Under the pieces are notes generated by a model. That model was not told the origin of the DNA. It saw only the letters and a list, made by a program, of their open reading frames with translations, and ran no database searches. This document shows, one piece after another, positions 33,349-44,772 of a DNA stretch of 64,000 nt. The DNA is from Brachybacterium subflavum (GTDB taxonomy: Bacteria; Actinomycetota; Actinomycetes; Actinomycetales; Dermabacteraceae). Within the stretch, counting starts at the first letter, position 1. Each line of letters opens with the position of its first letter. Location: NCBI RefSeq assembly GCF_009299795.1, contig NZ_VIGP01000004.1, positions 124,001 through 188,000 on the forward strand, given 5' to 3'. The position numbers were made by a program, and so were the translations under genes.

Positions 33349-34737
33349 TCACCGGGTCGCCGTCGACACGCCCGAGGCGCCCTCGACGGAGGCGGAGCCG
33401 ACCTCGCGCAGGTCCTTGCCCCTGGTCTCGGGCAGGCACAGGACGATGGTGAGCGTGGAGATCACGAGCAGCGCTATCGCGTAGATCCCGAAGGCGATCT
33501 GCCCTCCGGTGCCCGAGCCCGCGTGGGTCGAGACGAAGGTGTTCACGTACGGCGCGGTGCCGCCGAACACGGCGATCGCGATCGCGTAGGGGATGCCGAA
33601 GCCGCTCGTGCGCTCGGCGGTCGAGAACATCTCCGCGTACATCGCGGGGGCATGGGAGAGGAAGCCCGCCAGGAGCGCGAGCTGCACGCAGATCGCCACG
33701 ACGAGCTGCCAGAACTCGCCCTGGATCAGCAGCACCAGCGGGATGTAGGCGATAGCGGATCCCAGCAGGGCGATCACCGCGCAGGTCTTCCTGCCCACGC
33801 GGTCCGAGGCGAGGCCCCACAGGGGCAGGGCGATGATGAGCACGATGTTGCCGATCATCGAGGCCTCGAACGCCTCGGAGTCGGAGTAGCCGAGGTTCTG
33901 CTGGGCGAGCGAGGCCATCGAGACCGACCACACGTAGTAGCAGACCGTGAGGCCCGCGGTCATGCCGATGACGATGAGCCCGGTGCGCCAGTTGCGTGCG
34001 AGCGCGAGCCAGACGTTGGCCCTCGAGCCGCTGGCCTCCTGCTGCGCCCTGTTCTCCTCGAACACCTCGGACTCGTCCATGGAGCTGCGGATCCAGAGGG
34101 CGACGAGCCCCAGGACGGCTCCGCCCGCGAACGGGATCCTCCAGCCCCAGGCGCTCATCTGCGTTTCCGTGAGCGCGCCGGAGAGGACCAGGCCGACGAC
34201 GAGCCCCGCGAGCAGCCCCAGCGTGCCCGTGACGTAGATCGAGCTGGCCCAGAGGCCCCTCCGGTTCCGCGGCGCGTGCTCGGCGAGGTAGGTCTGTGCG
34301 CTGGGCAGCTCGCCGCCGTGGGCGAGGCCCCGCACGAGCCGCGCCACGAGCAGCAGGGCGGAGGAGGCGACGCCGATCTGGCTGAAGGTGGGCAGCAGCG
34401 CGATGAGCAGGGAGCCCGCCGAGGCGCACAGCACGGCGATGGTCAGGCCGTGCTTGCGGCCGATGCGGTCGCCGATCCAGCCGAAGACGACGCCGCCGAA
34501 GGGCCGTGCGACGAAGCCGACGGCGAAGATCGCCATGGTCGCCAGGAAGTCCGAGGCCTTGTTGTCCCCGTTGAACGCCTGCGCGGAGAAGTACACCGCG
34601 AAGCTCGCGTAGATGTTCCAGTCGTACCACTCGAGGGCGTTGCCGATCCCCGTGCCGAGCAGGGTCTTCAGCGTGGACTGTGCGGGCTGCGCGGGCCGGG
34701 CGCCGGCGCCTCCCGGTGCCGTGGGGTGCGTGGTCAT
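33349..34737 (-). CDS. MFS transporter, metabolite:H+ symporter (MHS) family
   Basis: Proton-coupled importer of a small organic acid or zwitterion. 461 aa with twelve hydrophobic segments. Family features: NALEWYDWNIYASFAVYF in helix 1, the loop 2-3 motif GWIGDRIGRKHGL, RLVRGLAHGGELPSAQTYLAEH, and SDRVGRKT in the second half. The usual substrates (citrate, alpha-ketoglutarate, proline/betaine, shikimate) cannot be told apart by eye. I took the ATG at 34737 (GGGTGG upstream); an in-frame GTG at 34770 is possible. It diverges from the WXG100-like gene across 164 nt. Confidence 0.9.
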   Translation of the reverse strand: MTTHPTAPGGAGARPAQPAQSTLKTLLGTGIGNALEWYDWNIYASFAVYFSAQAFNGDNKASDFLATMAIFAVGFVARPFGGVVFGWIGDRIGRKHGLTIAVLCASAGSLLIALLPTFSQIGVASSALLLVARLVRGLAHGGELPSAQTYLAEHAPRNRRGLWASSIYVTGTLGLLAGLVVGLVLSGALTETQMSAWGWRIPFAGGAVLGLVALWIRSSMDESEVFEENRAQQEASGSRANVWLALARNWRTGLIVIGMTAGLTVCYYVWSVSMASLAQQNLGYSDSEAFEASMIGNIVLIIALPLWGLASDRVGRKTCAVIALLGSAIAYIPLVLLIQGEFWQLVVAICVQLALLAGFLSHAPAMYAEMFSTAERTSGFGIPYAIAIAVFGGTAPYVNTFVSTHAGSGTGGQIAFGIYAIALLVISTLTIVLCLPETRGKDLREVGSASVEGASGVSTATR

Positions 34738-34888
34738 GCCACCCAGGGAAGCACGGGCGATGGGCGGCACGCGGAGTCTCCTGCCCTTCGGACCCGCGGA
34801 CGCGGAGCTCCTCGATCCCCACGAGTCCTCCCCACCGCGAGTTCTCCACAGCGGCGCCGCTCCCCCGGCGTCCGCGGCCGCTTCTGCG

Positions 34889-34894
34889 TAGCGT
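34889..34894 (+). promoter_or_regulatory. Candidate -10 element of the WXG100-like gene
   Basis: TAGCGT, 7 nt before the ATG at 34902, with no Shine-Dalgarno between. The gene is probably leaderless. Confidence 0.5.
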
Positions 34895-34901
34895 CCGCGG
34901 C

Positions 34902-36203
34902 ATGAGTGGATTCCTGGGATGCGACACGGTGCAGATGCAGCAGCTCGCCCGACGTTTCGAGAGTGCCGCCTCGGGACTGCAGACGCGGGCCGGCGTGCTC
35001 GATGCCGCCGGAGGTCTGCGGTGGGAGGGGCCCGATGCGGAGAGCTTCCGCGCCGCTGCGGCGAACGCGGGGCGGCAGCTGTGCTCGCACAGCGCGAGGC
35101 TGCGCGCCCTCGCCGATGACCTGCGCTCCCAGGCCGATGAGCAGGAGCGGGTGAGCTCCGCGCCGGGAGCGGGCGGGGCGGAGGCGGCGGCGATCGGGCC
35201 GGCGGCCGGCGGGGCGCAGATCGGCCCGGGCTCCGGTGACGACGGCCTCGATCTCGGCGCGATGGCTCGCCATGGCCTCTTCGACCTGTTCGAGGACGCG
35301 ACCGGGCTCGACGAGGACGATGTGCACGGTCTCGTCGAACCGCATCCGCTGGGATACGACGATCCGGAGGGCATGAGCCGCTGGGTGAACGAGACCTCCT
35401 CCAAGCTCGCGAAGAAGCTCTTCGAGCTCACCCAGCGCCCGGTCCCCGGCTGGCTGGCTCCCGGGAAGCCCTTCGCCCATCCGATCGGCCCCGGTCTCGC
35501 GGATGCGGTGCGGGAGCGCGCGGCGGCGCTCGACGCACCGGTGCGCCCCCATGATCCGTCCTTCGACCTCGATGCGGCCTATGAGCAGCAGGGGTCCGAG
35601 CTGCGGCACTCGCTGCTCGCGCGCGTTCCCTATGCCGGCGAGGCCCAGGCCGCGCTGGACGCCCGGGACCGCGTCGAGGCGATGCGCGGGCGCTTGGAAA
35701 CGTTCGCGACCGAGCACGGCCTCGGCGAGGAGACGGCACCGCTGTTCGCCGCCATGCGGCTCTCCCATGCACCTGACGAGGCGCTGTTCGGCGAGAAGTC
35801 CTCCGTCGGCTCGATGCTGTCGGGCACGGATCAGCTCCTCGGCGGCGCCCTGCAGACGAAGGACGAGGTGGGCGGAGCCCTGGGCGAGGGGGATCTCCAG
35901 GGCGCGGCGCGGGCCATGGAGACCGGCGCCTACCGCGAGCTGGGGATCGCCGCGCACACCGCGACATCCACGCCGATCTCCTCCTTCGGCCCGATGGTCT
36001 CGACCCAGCTGGAGGCGGAGGCCGACATCCTGGACTCCCCGGTCTTCCGGGGCACGGGCATCGACGGCGATGCGCTGCGCGCCCGCCAGCGAGAGGTCGA
36101 CGGATTCGTGGAGGACTTCGAGCGCCGCAGGGCCAACCTCACCGACACCGAGCCGCTGCTGGAGATGCGCCGGAAGGTCGCCCCCATGCCCTGGGACGAG
36201 TGA
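34902..36203 (+). CDS. Orphan protein with WXG100-like N-terminal domain
   Basis: 433 aa. The first ~90 residues form two helices around LRWEGPDAESFRAAAANAG, whose W-E-G turn is the WXG signature of ESX (type VII) secreted proteins; MQQLARRFESAASGLQTRAG precedes it. The rest is helical and acidic with no toxin, hydrolase or membrane motif that I recognise (e.g. VHGLVEPHPLGYDDPEGMSRW, VSTQLEAEADILDSP). No EccC-type ATPase or WXG partner is nearby. It could be a type VII substrate secreted by a system elsewhere. The start is fixed by the ATG at 34902 next to the -10 element; the upstream open frame is a shadow. Confidence 0.65.
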   Translation: MSGFLGCDTVQMQQLARRFESAASGLQTRAGVLDAAGGLRWEGPDAESFRAAAANAGRQLCSHSARLRALADDLRSQADEQERVSSAPGAGGAEAAAIGPAAGGAQIGPGSGDDGLDLGAMARHGLFDLFEDATGLDEDDVHGLVEPHPLGYDDPEGMSRWVNETSSKLAKKLFELTQRPVPGWLAPGKPFAHPIGPGLADAVRERAAALDAPVRPHDPSFDLDAAYEQQGSELRHSLLARVPYAGEAQAALDARDRVEAMRGRLETFATEHGLGEETAPLFAAMRLSHAPDEALFGEKSSVGSMLSGTDQLLGGALQTKDEVGGALGEGDLQGAARAMETGAYRELGIAAHTATSTPISSFGPMVSTQLEAEADILDSPVFRGTGIDGDALRARQREVDGFVEDFERRRANLTDTEPLLEMRRKVAPMPWDE

Positions 36204-36219
36204 GGAACGGCCCCGGACG

Positions 36220-36262
36220 CCGCAGGGCCCCGTCCACCACGATGGCGGATGGGGCCCTGCGG
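36220..36262. terminator. Hairpin terminator between the WXG100-like gene and clpB
   Basis: Arms 36220-36235 and 36247-36262 pair over 16 bp with one G-T (CCGCAGGGCCCC against GGGGCCCTGCGG at the base), loop 11 nt. It separates convergent genes. Confidence 0.8.
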
Positions 36263-36294
36263 ACCGGGGGTTCATCGCCGCGGAGCGCGGGTGC

Positions 36295-39045
<2,751 letters not shown>

Positions 39046-39177
39046 AGTCGCTGCCTCCGGTTCGTGGATGGTCGATTCCGGGCCGCTGCGACGATCACGC
39101 CCGCACACGCGCTCTCGATGAGGCGCATTGCGGGGCACGATCCCTCGCGACCCGACATGAGATGCAACGTCAGGGAA

Positions 39178-39198
39178 GTTGAGTCTATTCCGCTCAAC
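39178..39198. promoter_or_regulatory. HAIR-like HspR operator upstream of clpB
   Basis: GTTGAGT-N7-GCTCAAC, matching the HspR consensus CTTGAGT-N7-ACTCAAG at 11 of 14 arm positions, located 133-153 nt before the clpB start in the 322-nt clpB/PrsW divergent gap. On the minus strand it contains TTGAGC, which could be a -35, and TAGACT, which could be a -10, so a bound repressor would block clpB. HspR control of clpB through HAIR is established in Streptomyces and mycobacteria. Elsewhere in the gap I see only a weak GAGGA site before the PrsW ATG. Confidence 0.78.
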
Positions 39199-39367
39199 CC
39201 TGGTCTCCCCGTGGCCTGCCTCACGATACTCGCGCAGGGTGTCGGGGCAGCCGCCGTCGTCCACAATCGTCGGCCCTCCCCCGTGACGGAATCCCCCTCC
39301 CGGTAGCATCGGCACTCCGGCGCCTCCTCGGCTCCCGCCCGCCGTTCCCGTTCCCCGCGAGGACCCC

Positions 39368-40780
39368 ATGACGCATCCGCCGTCCGCACCGCAGCCCCCG
39401 CAGCAGCCTCCGCAGCGGCGCCCCCTCCAGCCCCCGCCGCGGGAGCAGCAGCCGGTCCCCCAGCAGCAGCCGGCGCCCGCGCAGCAGGCCGGCGACCAGT
39501 ACGTCCATTACGAACTGCCGCGCCTGTACGACACCTCGAGCCGTCCCGCAGGTCCGCTGACGCGCGCCCGCTTCGCTCCCGCACCGGCGCAGCGCCCGCA
39601 GCAGGAGCAGCCGGATTCGGCGTGGGCGACGCAGACCCGCCGCATCCAGGAGGTCCAGCAGCAGCCGAAGGCGGGCATGCCGCTGCCGATCGTGCTGGGC
39701 TGGATCCTCGCGGTGCTCCTGGGACTCGGGCTGCTCGTGCTCCTCACCCTGCTCTTCCTCCTGTACGTGCTGGAGGGCTCGAGCCCCGGCGCCTGGGTGC
39801 TCGAGGCCGTCCTCGCCTCGTTCTCCCTCGTCGTCATCGTCGGCGTGATCGTGCTCGCGGACCGCTGGGATCCGCAGCCGATCCCCCTGCTGATCAGCGC
39901 CGTGCTGTGGGGCGCGGCAGCCGCCGCGGGCACGGCGTACGTGGTCAACACGGTCGTCTCGATCCTCGCCTACCAGGTGACGGGCGATGAGGGCGCCGCG
40001 TCGTTCGTGGGGGCCGTGATCAGCGCGCCCTTCACCGAGGAGAGCGCAAAGGGCCTCGGCCTGGTGGTGCTGTTCCTGGTGGGACGGCGCTACTTCAACG
40101 GCCCGCTCGACGGACTCGTCTACGGGGCCCTCATCGGCGGCGGATTCGCGTTCACCGAGAACATCACCTACTACGGGAGCGCCTGGGACCACGGCGCCGT
40201 CACGACCGTCGCGTCGACCGTGGTGATCCGCGGGATCATCGGCATCTTCGGCCACGCCATCTACACCTCGCTGACCGGCGTGATCATGGGACTCGTCGCG
40301 CGCAAGTGGGGCACCGTGCCGGGTGCGCTCGTCTACCTCGTGGCGACGTGGCCGGGCATGTTCCTGCACTGCATGTGGAACCTGTCCTCGTTCCTGTTCC
40401 CCGACCTCGAGGGCCTGATCATCATGCTGCTGCTGGAGTTCGTGCTCTCGGCCCTGTGGCTCGGCCTGATCGCCGTGCTGGTCTGGGACGAGTCGCGCCT
40501 GACGCGCGTGCGCCTGGGCGAGTACGCGAACCTCGGCTGGCTCACGCACGAGGAGGTCACGATGCTGGGCACCTGGAAGGGACGTCGGGAGGGCCGCTCC
40601 TGGGCGCGCACGATGGGCGCCCTGCCCGTCATGAAGCGCTTCATCCGGGAGTCGGCGGAACTGGCCGCTACCCGCCAGCGACTGCTGGCCGACGGGGCGA
40701 GCCCGAAGGCCACCGCGCACGAGAGGCAGCTGCTGGACCGTCTCACGGTCAATCGCCGCGCGCTGCTCTCCCGGGCCTGA
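39368..40780 (+). CDS. PrsW-family intramembrane protease
   Basis: 470 aa. A Pro/Gln-rich cytosolic N-terminus (~105 residues, with repeated QQP) is followed by about eight membrane segments. The PrsW signatures are present: [14 protein letters not shown] (the E-E-x-x-K motif), [28 protein letters not shown] and [11 protein letters not shown], supplying the conserved Glu and His residues proposed as catalytic. The C-terminus is basic and cytosolic. PrsW proteases cleave anti-sigma factors in Bacillus; no such partner is next door. Its 3' end overlaps the convergent S4 gene by 32 nt. Confidence 0.87.
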   Translation: MTHPPSAPQPPQQPPQRRPLQPPPREQQPVPQQQPAPAQQAGDQYVHYELPRLYDTSSRPAGPLTRARFAPAPAQRPQQEQPDSAWATQTRRIQEVQQQPKAGMPLPIVLGWILAVLLGLGLLVLLTLLFLLYVLEGSSPGAWVLEAVLASFSLVVIVGVIVLADRWDPQPIPLLISAVLWGAAAAAGTAYVVNTVVSILAYQVTGDEGAASFVGAVISAPFTEESAKGLGLVVLFLVGRRYFNGPLDGLVYGALIGGGFAFTENITYYGSAWDHGAVTTVASTVVIRGIIGIFGHAIYTSLTGVIMGLVARKWGTVPGALVYLVATWPGMFLHCMWNLSSFLFPDLEGLIIMLLLEFVLSALWLGLIAVLVWDESRLTRVRLGEYANLGWLTHEEVTMLGTWKGRREGRSWARTMGALPVMKRFIRESAELAATRQRLLADGASPKATAHERQLLDRLTVNRRALLSRA

Positions 40781-41225
40781 GGTCGACGGAGCTCTCGCCG
40801 AGGGCGTCGACGGGATTTGCCCCGCGACCGCGCAGGCGGTCCATCTCCCGTCGATCCTTCTTGGTGGGCCGGCCGGCGCCGCGGTCGCGGCGGGGCGGCG
40901 CCGCGAGCAGCTGCGGCGCGGGCTCGGGCGAATGGTCCTCGTAGGCCTCGCGGGCGACGGGCGCGCCCACCCGCTTCTCGAGCAGGCGGGTGACCACGAT
41001 GATCCGCTCGCGTCCGGGACGCCGCACTCGCAGCTCGTCGCCCACGGAGATCCGCTGCGAGGCCTTCACGAGGTCGCCGTCGCGGCGCACGTGGCCGCCG
41101 CGGCAGGCCGCCGTCGCGGCCGAGCGGGTCGGGAACAGGCGCACGCTCCACAGCCACACGTCCACGCGCACCGCCGTCGGACCCGTCGGGCCCGACGCCC
41201 CGATCGGCCCCTGCCCGCCGCTCAT
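40749..41225 (-). CDS. S4-domain RNA-binding protein, Hsp15-like
   Basis: 158 aa. The S4 domain is VRVDVWLWSVRLFPTRSAAT, then CRGGHVRRDGDLVKASQRIS and VGDELRVRR, as in Hsp15, which rescues stalled 50S subunits carrying peptidyl-tRNA. A basic C-terminal tail follows (GRPTKKDRREMDRLRGRG). The ATG at 41225 overlaps the amidase stop (ATGA). The 3' end runs 32 nt into the opposite-strand PrsW-like gene. Confidence 0.85.
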   Translation of the reverse strand: MSGGQGPIGASGPTGPTAVRVDVWLWSVRLFPTRSAATAACRGGHVRRDGDLVKASQRISVGDELRVRRPGRERIIVVTRLLEKRVGAPVAREAYEDHSPEPAPQLLAAPPRRDRGAGRPTKKDRREMDRLRGRGANPVDALGESSVDLRPGRAARGD

Positions 41226-42715
41226 GGGACGTCGACCTCGCGCACGAGCGGCCAGGGATCGGCCTGCTCCAGCTGGGCGGCGAGCGCGAACAGCAGCTCT
41301 TCGTCGCCGCCGCGCACAGCGCCCAGCTGCACGCCGAAGGGCAGCTCGATGCCGTCGATCTCCTCGCGGTGCAGAGGCACCGACATCGCCGCGCGCCCGG
41401 TCATGTTCCAGGTGCTCGTCCACGGCGTGAAGGCGCACTGGGCGTCGAAATCCGCCTCGGGATCCTCGAGCTGGAGCTCCGCGGGGAACGCGGGCGGCGC
41501 GGCGAGGGACGGCGTGATCACGACGTCGAGGCCGTCGAAGGCCTCCCCCACCTCCCGGGCCAGCATCTGCATCCCCGCGAGCGCGCCGGTGACGGCGCGG
41601 CCGTCGTACTCGCGCCCGCGCTCGCGCAGCCAGCGGGTGAGCGGCAGGAGCAGCGCCTCGGCCTCGGGCGGGAGGTCCAGGGCGGCGGCGCCGACGGTCC
41701 ACAGCGGCATGAACGTGCGCCAACGCGTGGTGTCGAAGGGCGCGGGCACCGCCGTGACCTCGTGTCCGAGCGCGCGCAGCAGAGCGCTCGCGCGCTCGAC
41801 GGCGCGCAGCGCCGCCGGGTGCACGTCGGTCGCGATCGCGAGGGGCTCGGTGAGCACGCCGATACGCAGTCCCGTCCCGCTCCCGCCCGCGCCGGGGAGC
41901 CCGCCTGCGGCCTGCTCGAGCGGTGCGAGATAGCCCCCGCGAGGGGCGCGTCGGCCCCAGGCGTCGCCGGGACGCACACGGGCGATCAGATCGAGCCCGA
42001 GGGCCGCGTCGCGCACGGTGCGGGCGAGGATGCCATCGGTCACCAGCCCCGGCCCCTCGGCGCCGTGCGGCCCCGGGGACACGAGTCCGCGCGAGGGCTT
42101 GATCCCCACGATGCCGCAGCAGGCGGCGGGGATGCGTATCGAGCCGCCGCCGTCGGATCCCTGGGCGATCGGCACGATGCCGCTGGCGACGGCCGCGGCC
42201 GCTCCCCCGCTCGAGCCGCCGGCGGTGCGGCGGGTGTCCCAGGGCGTGCGGGCGGGCGCCGTGGTGGCGGGCTCGGTGTAGCAGGGCAGTCCGAACTCGG
42301 GGGTCGTCGTCTTCCCGATGGTCACGGTGCCCGCGTCGAGGATGTCCTGGGCGACGCCGTCGGTGACGTCAGCGCGGGTGCCGGCGAGGACCGCGCTGCC
42401 GGCCTCGAAGGGCTCGCCCTGGATCCGGGTGAGGTCCTTGATGGGCAGCGGCACGCCGAGCACGGGACGGGACCTCGCGAGCTCCTCCCGGGCGGAGCCG
42501 CTGCGTGCGGCGGCGAGCTCCCGGGCGGCGGTCTCGGCCTGGGTGCGGCTGCGCTCCTCGAGAAGATGTGCGAAGGCTCCGACACGGGGGCCGACGGAGC
42601 GCGCCTGCGCGAGGACCCTCTCGGTGTGCTCGCGGACGTCGACCTCGCCGTCGCGCAGCGCGCGGGCGAGCGCGAGGGTGTCGAGGCGGAGGGGGTCCGC
42701 CGTGGGCATGGTCAT
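41222..42715 (-). CDS. Amidase (amidase-signature family)
   Basis: 497-aa serine hydrolase with the Ser-Ser-Lys triad: Lys in LGVPLPIKDL, cis-Ser in the signature TAGGSSGGAAAAVASG and nucleophile Ser in QGSDGGGSIRIPAACCG. Substrate unknown; GatA is unlikely since no gatB/gatC adjoin and the C-terminal part lacks GatA features. GGAGGAG 5 nt before the ATG supports the start at 42715. It is coupled to the S4 gene downstream. Confidence 0.9.
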   Translation of the reverse strand: MTMPTADPLRLDTLALARALRDGEVDVREHTERVLAQARSVGPRVGAFAHLLEERSRTQAETAARELAAARSGSAREELARSRPVLGVPLPIKDLTRIQGEPFEAGSAVLAGTRADVTDGVAQDILDAGTVTIGKTTTPEFGLPCYTEPATTAPARTPWDTRRTAGGSSGGAAAAVASGIVPIAQGSDGGGSIRIPAACCGIVGIKPSRGLVSPGPHGAEGPGLVTDGILARTVRDAALGLDLIARVRPGDAWGRRAPRGGYLAPLEQAAGGLPGAGGSGTGLRIGVLTEPLAIATDVHPAALRAVERASALLRALGHEVTAVPAPFDTTRWRTFMPLWTVGAAALDLPPEAEALLLPLTRWLRERGREYDGRAVTGALAGMQMLAREVGEAFDGLDVVITPSLAAPPAFPAELQLEDPEADFDAQCAFTPWTSTWNMTGRAAMSVPLHREEIDGIELPFGVQLGAVRGGDEELLFALAAQLEQADPWPLVREVDVP

Positions 42716-42800
42716 CGGAGCTCCTCCTGCATCGCGGGATGCCAGGGTCTCACGCGGGCGCCTCGTCCGGTGCGCCCGATGTCCGGCGCGGGGAGGGCGC

Positions 42801-43289
42801 TCAGCCGCGGGCGGGGAGGTGTCCGCGCACGTGCTCGACGATGCCGCGGGAGGCGGCCTCGATCTTGCGGGCGGTGTCCTCGAAGTCGCTGCTGTCGCCG
42901 TACCAGGGGTCGCGGATGCCCAGGTCCTCCGGGGCCTCGGGATCGAACTCGCGCAGCATGCGCAGGCGCTCGGAGACGCCGCGCCCGCCGATCCGCTCGA
43001 GCGGCCCGACGTGATCGTGGTCCAGGGCCAGCACCAGGTCGACCTCGCGCAGCTCCTCAGGCGTGACCTGCCGCGCCCGGTGGCCGGAGGGGTCGAATCC
43101 GAGCTCGCGCAGCTTCGCCCCGGCCCGAGGATCGATGGGTTCGCCGGTCTCCCAGCTCGTGGTGCCCGCGGAGGAGATCTCGACCTGGTCCGCCAGGCCC
43201 TCGTCCTCGAACGCGCCGCGCAGCATGTACTCCGCCATCGGCGAGCGGCAGATGTTGCCGGTGCACACGGTGATGATCCTGAAGGTCAC
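42801..43289 (-). CDS. Low-molecular-weight protein-tyrosine phosphatase
   Basis: 162 aa. The P-loop C-x5-R is CTGNICRS with Cys9 and Arg15 in IITVCTGNICRSPMAEYM; the general acid Asp is in IRDPWYGDSSDFEDT. This is the bacterial/PtpA-like class acting on phosphotyrosine in the cytosol or after secretion. The GTG at 43289 overlaps the upstream GNAT stop (GTGA); the longer open frame upstream is not coding in this frame. The target kinase is not in the window. Confidence 0.92.
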   Translation of the reverse strand: MTFRIITVCTGNICRSPMAEYMLRGAFEDEGLADQVEISSAGTTSWETGEPIDPRAGAKLRELGFDPSGHRARQVTPEELREVDLVLALDHDHVGPLERIGGRGVSERLRMLREFDPEAPEDLGIRDPWYGDSSDFEDTARKIEAASRGIVEHVRGHLPARG

Positions 43290-43639
43290 GCGTCGCCCTC
43301 CTGCGGCTCGGGGCCGACCTCGTCGGTGGGACGCTGCGTGGAACGGGGCCCTGCGGGATGACGTTCGAGGTAACCGCGGGCGAACCAGCAGGTCGCCTCG
43401 ACGTCCAGGCCCTCCTCGGCGGTCTCGGCGAGGGCCTCCTGCACGAGCGCGGTGCCGATGCCCTGGCCGCCGTGCTCCGGGGAGACGACGGTCGAGCGCA
43501 GATCCCGCACGCCCTCGGCACTGCCCGGACCGTACTGGAGGACGCCCACCAGGCGGTCGTCCAGCAGCGCCTCGAATCTCTCCCGGTCCGCCGCGTGCGC
43601 GATGCGCAGTCCCTCGACGATCCGTCCCCGTGCTCCCAT
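43286..43639 (-). CDS. Small GNAT-type acetyltransferase
   Basis: 117 aa. Acetyl-CoA-binding motif A is STVVSPEHGGQGIGTALVQE (V-x-P-x-x-x-G-x-G-x-G/A), followed by ATCWFARGYLERHP, the ending typical of the short YjdJ/GTP-independent GNAT group. Substrate unknown. It is followed by the phosphatase in a two-gene operon and starts only 25 bp from a divergent gene. A minus-strand TACCGT lies 8 nt before its ATG. Confidence 0.83.
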   Translation of the reverse strand: MGARGRIVEGLRIAHAADRERFEALLDDRLVGVLQYGPGSAEGVRDLRSTVVSPEHGGQGIGTALVQEALAETAEEGLDVEATCWFARGYLERHPAGPRSTQRPTDEVGPEPQEGDA

Positions 43640-43647
43640 GGGGCATC

Positions 43648-43657
43648 ACGGTACACT
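43648..43657. promoter_or_regulatory. Overlapping divergent -10 elements in a 25-bp gap
   Basis: The start codons of the GNAT gene (43639, minus) and the DUF952 gene (43665, plus) are separated by 25 bp. Plus-strand TACACT (43652-43657) and minus-strand TACCGT (43653-43648) share two bases, so the two RNA polymerase sites exclude each other and both -35 regions fall within the opposite coding sequence. Both mRNAs would be leaderless or nearly so. Confidence 0.55.
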
Positions 43658-43664
43658 GCCGGTC

Positions 43665-44030
43665 ATGCCCGCGCCCCTGATCTGGCACATCACCGAACGC
43701 TCCTCCTGGGACGCGGCGGTGCCCACCGGGCGCTACACGTGCTCCACCCGCGGCCGCAGCCTCGCCGAGGTCGGCTTCATCCACGCCTCCTGGCCCGAGC
43801 AGATCTCGATGGTCGCCAAGCGCGTCTATCCGGATCGGCCGACGGACCTGGTGATCCTCGAGATCGACGTGCAGCGCGTCGAGGCCGCGGGCATCGCCGT
43901 GGACGTGGAGGAGGACTCCCGCGGCACCGGCCGCTCCTATCCGCACATCCGCGGTCCCGTGCCGATCAGCGCCGTGGTCCGCCTGCGCCGCACCAAGTGG
44001 CTGGGTCGGGAGTTCGTGGTCGTCGCCTGA
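43665..44030 (+). CDS. DUF952 protein
   Basis: 121 aa, recognised by IWHITERSSWDAA, GFIHASWPEQI, LVILEIDVQRV and SYPHIRGPVPISAVV, which define the DUF952 fold, a small glutathione-S-transferase/ART-like alpha-beta domain of unknown function. The ATG at 43665 is the only start supported by a promoter-like element; the longer frame upstream is antisense to the GNAT gene. Followed 61 nt later by the Sua5-like gene. Confidence 0.85.
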   Translation: MPAPLIWHITERSSWDAAVPTGRYTCSTRGRSLAEVGFIHASWPEQISMVAKRVYPDRPTDLVILEIDVQRVEAAGIAVDVEEDSRGTGRSYPHIRGPVPISAVVRLRRTKWLGREFVVVA

Positions 44031-44080
44031 GCGGATCGCGCGAGAACTTCCTGTCCCTCCCCCTCGGCCCCCGCCGGACG

Positions 44081-44086
44081 TAGCAT
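44081..44086 (+). promoter_or_regulatory. Candidate -10 element of the Sua5/YciO-like gene
   Basis: TAGCAT, 5 nt before the ATG at 44092, with no ribosome binding site. Confidence 0.5.
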
Positions 44087-44091
44087 CGGGC

Positions 44092-44712
44092 ATGGCCCGA
44101 TATCTGGACATCCATCCCGTGGACCCGCAGCCGCGCCTCATCGAGCAGACAGTGCGCGTGCTGCGCGACGGCGGGCTGATCGCCTACCCCACCGACTCCT
44201 GCTACGCACTGGGCTGCGCGCTCGAGGCGCATGAGGGGCTCGAGCGCATCCGCCGCATCCGGCAGGTCGGCTCCGACCACGACTTCACGCTCGTCTGCGC
44301 GGACTTCGCGCAGCTCTCGCAGTTCGTGCTGGTCTCCAACCCCACGTTCCGCCTGGTCAAGAACCTGACCCCGGGGCCGTACACGTTCATCCTGCGGGCC
44401 ACCAAGGAGGTGCCCCGCAGGATGGCCCATCCGAAGAAGAAGACCGTGGGGGTGCGCATCCCCGACAGCCGCGTGGACCGGGCACTCGTGGAGGCCCTCG
44501 GCGAGCCGATCGTCTCCTCGACCCTGCTGCTGCCCGGCGAGGAGACCCCGCCCTCGCAGGGCTGGCAGGTCCAGCAGGCGCTCGACCACCAGCTCGACGT
44601 CATCATCGACTCGGGCGACGTGGGCACCGAGCCCACGAGCGTCATCGACCTCACCGGGGATCTCGCGGAGATCCGGCGCGAGGGCGCGGGGGATCTCTCG
44701 CTCCTGCAGTGA
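44092..44712 (+). CDS. Sua5/YciO/YrdC-family protein
   Basis: 206 aa with the YrdC dsRNA-binding-like fold: GGLIAYPTDSCYALGCAL, ERIRRIRQ (in place of the K-R-x-x-x-x-K pattern), GPYTFILRATKEVPRRM, KTVGVRIPD and EPIVSSTLLLPGEE. Full-length Sua5 makes threonylcarbamoyl-AMP for tRNA t6A; this short form, with Ser-Ser-Thr-Leu in the second ATP region, is closer to YciO, whose role is less certain. No linked tsaB/D/E genes. Confidence 0.85.
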   Translation: MARYLDIHPVDPQPRLIEQTVRVLRDGGLIAYPTDSCYALGCALEAHEGLERIRRIRQVGSDHDFTLVCADFAQLSQFVLVSNPTFRLVKNLTPGPYTFILRATKEVPRRMAHPKKKTVGVRIPDSRVDRALVEALGEPIVSSTLLLPGEETPPSQGWQVQQALDHQLDVIIDSGDVGTEPTSVIDLTGDLAEIRREGAGDLSLLQ

Positions 44713-44772
44713 GTCGACGCGGCGGGCCCGGCCCCGGCCGACGTCAGTACCGGGCTGCCTGATCCCGGGCGC

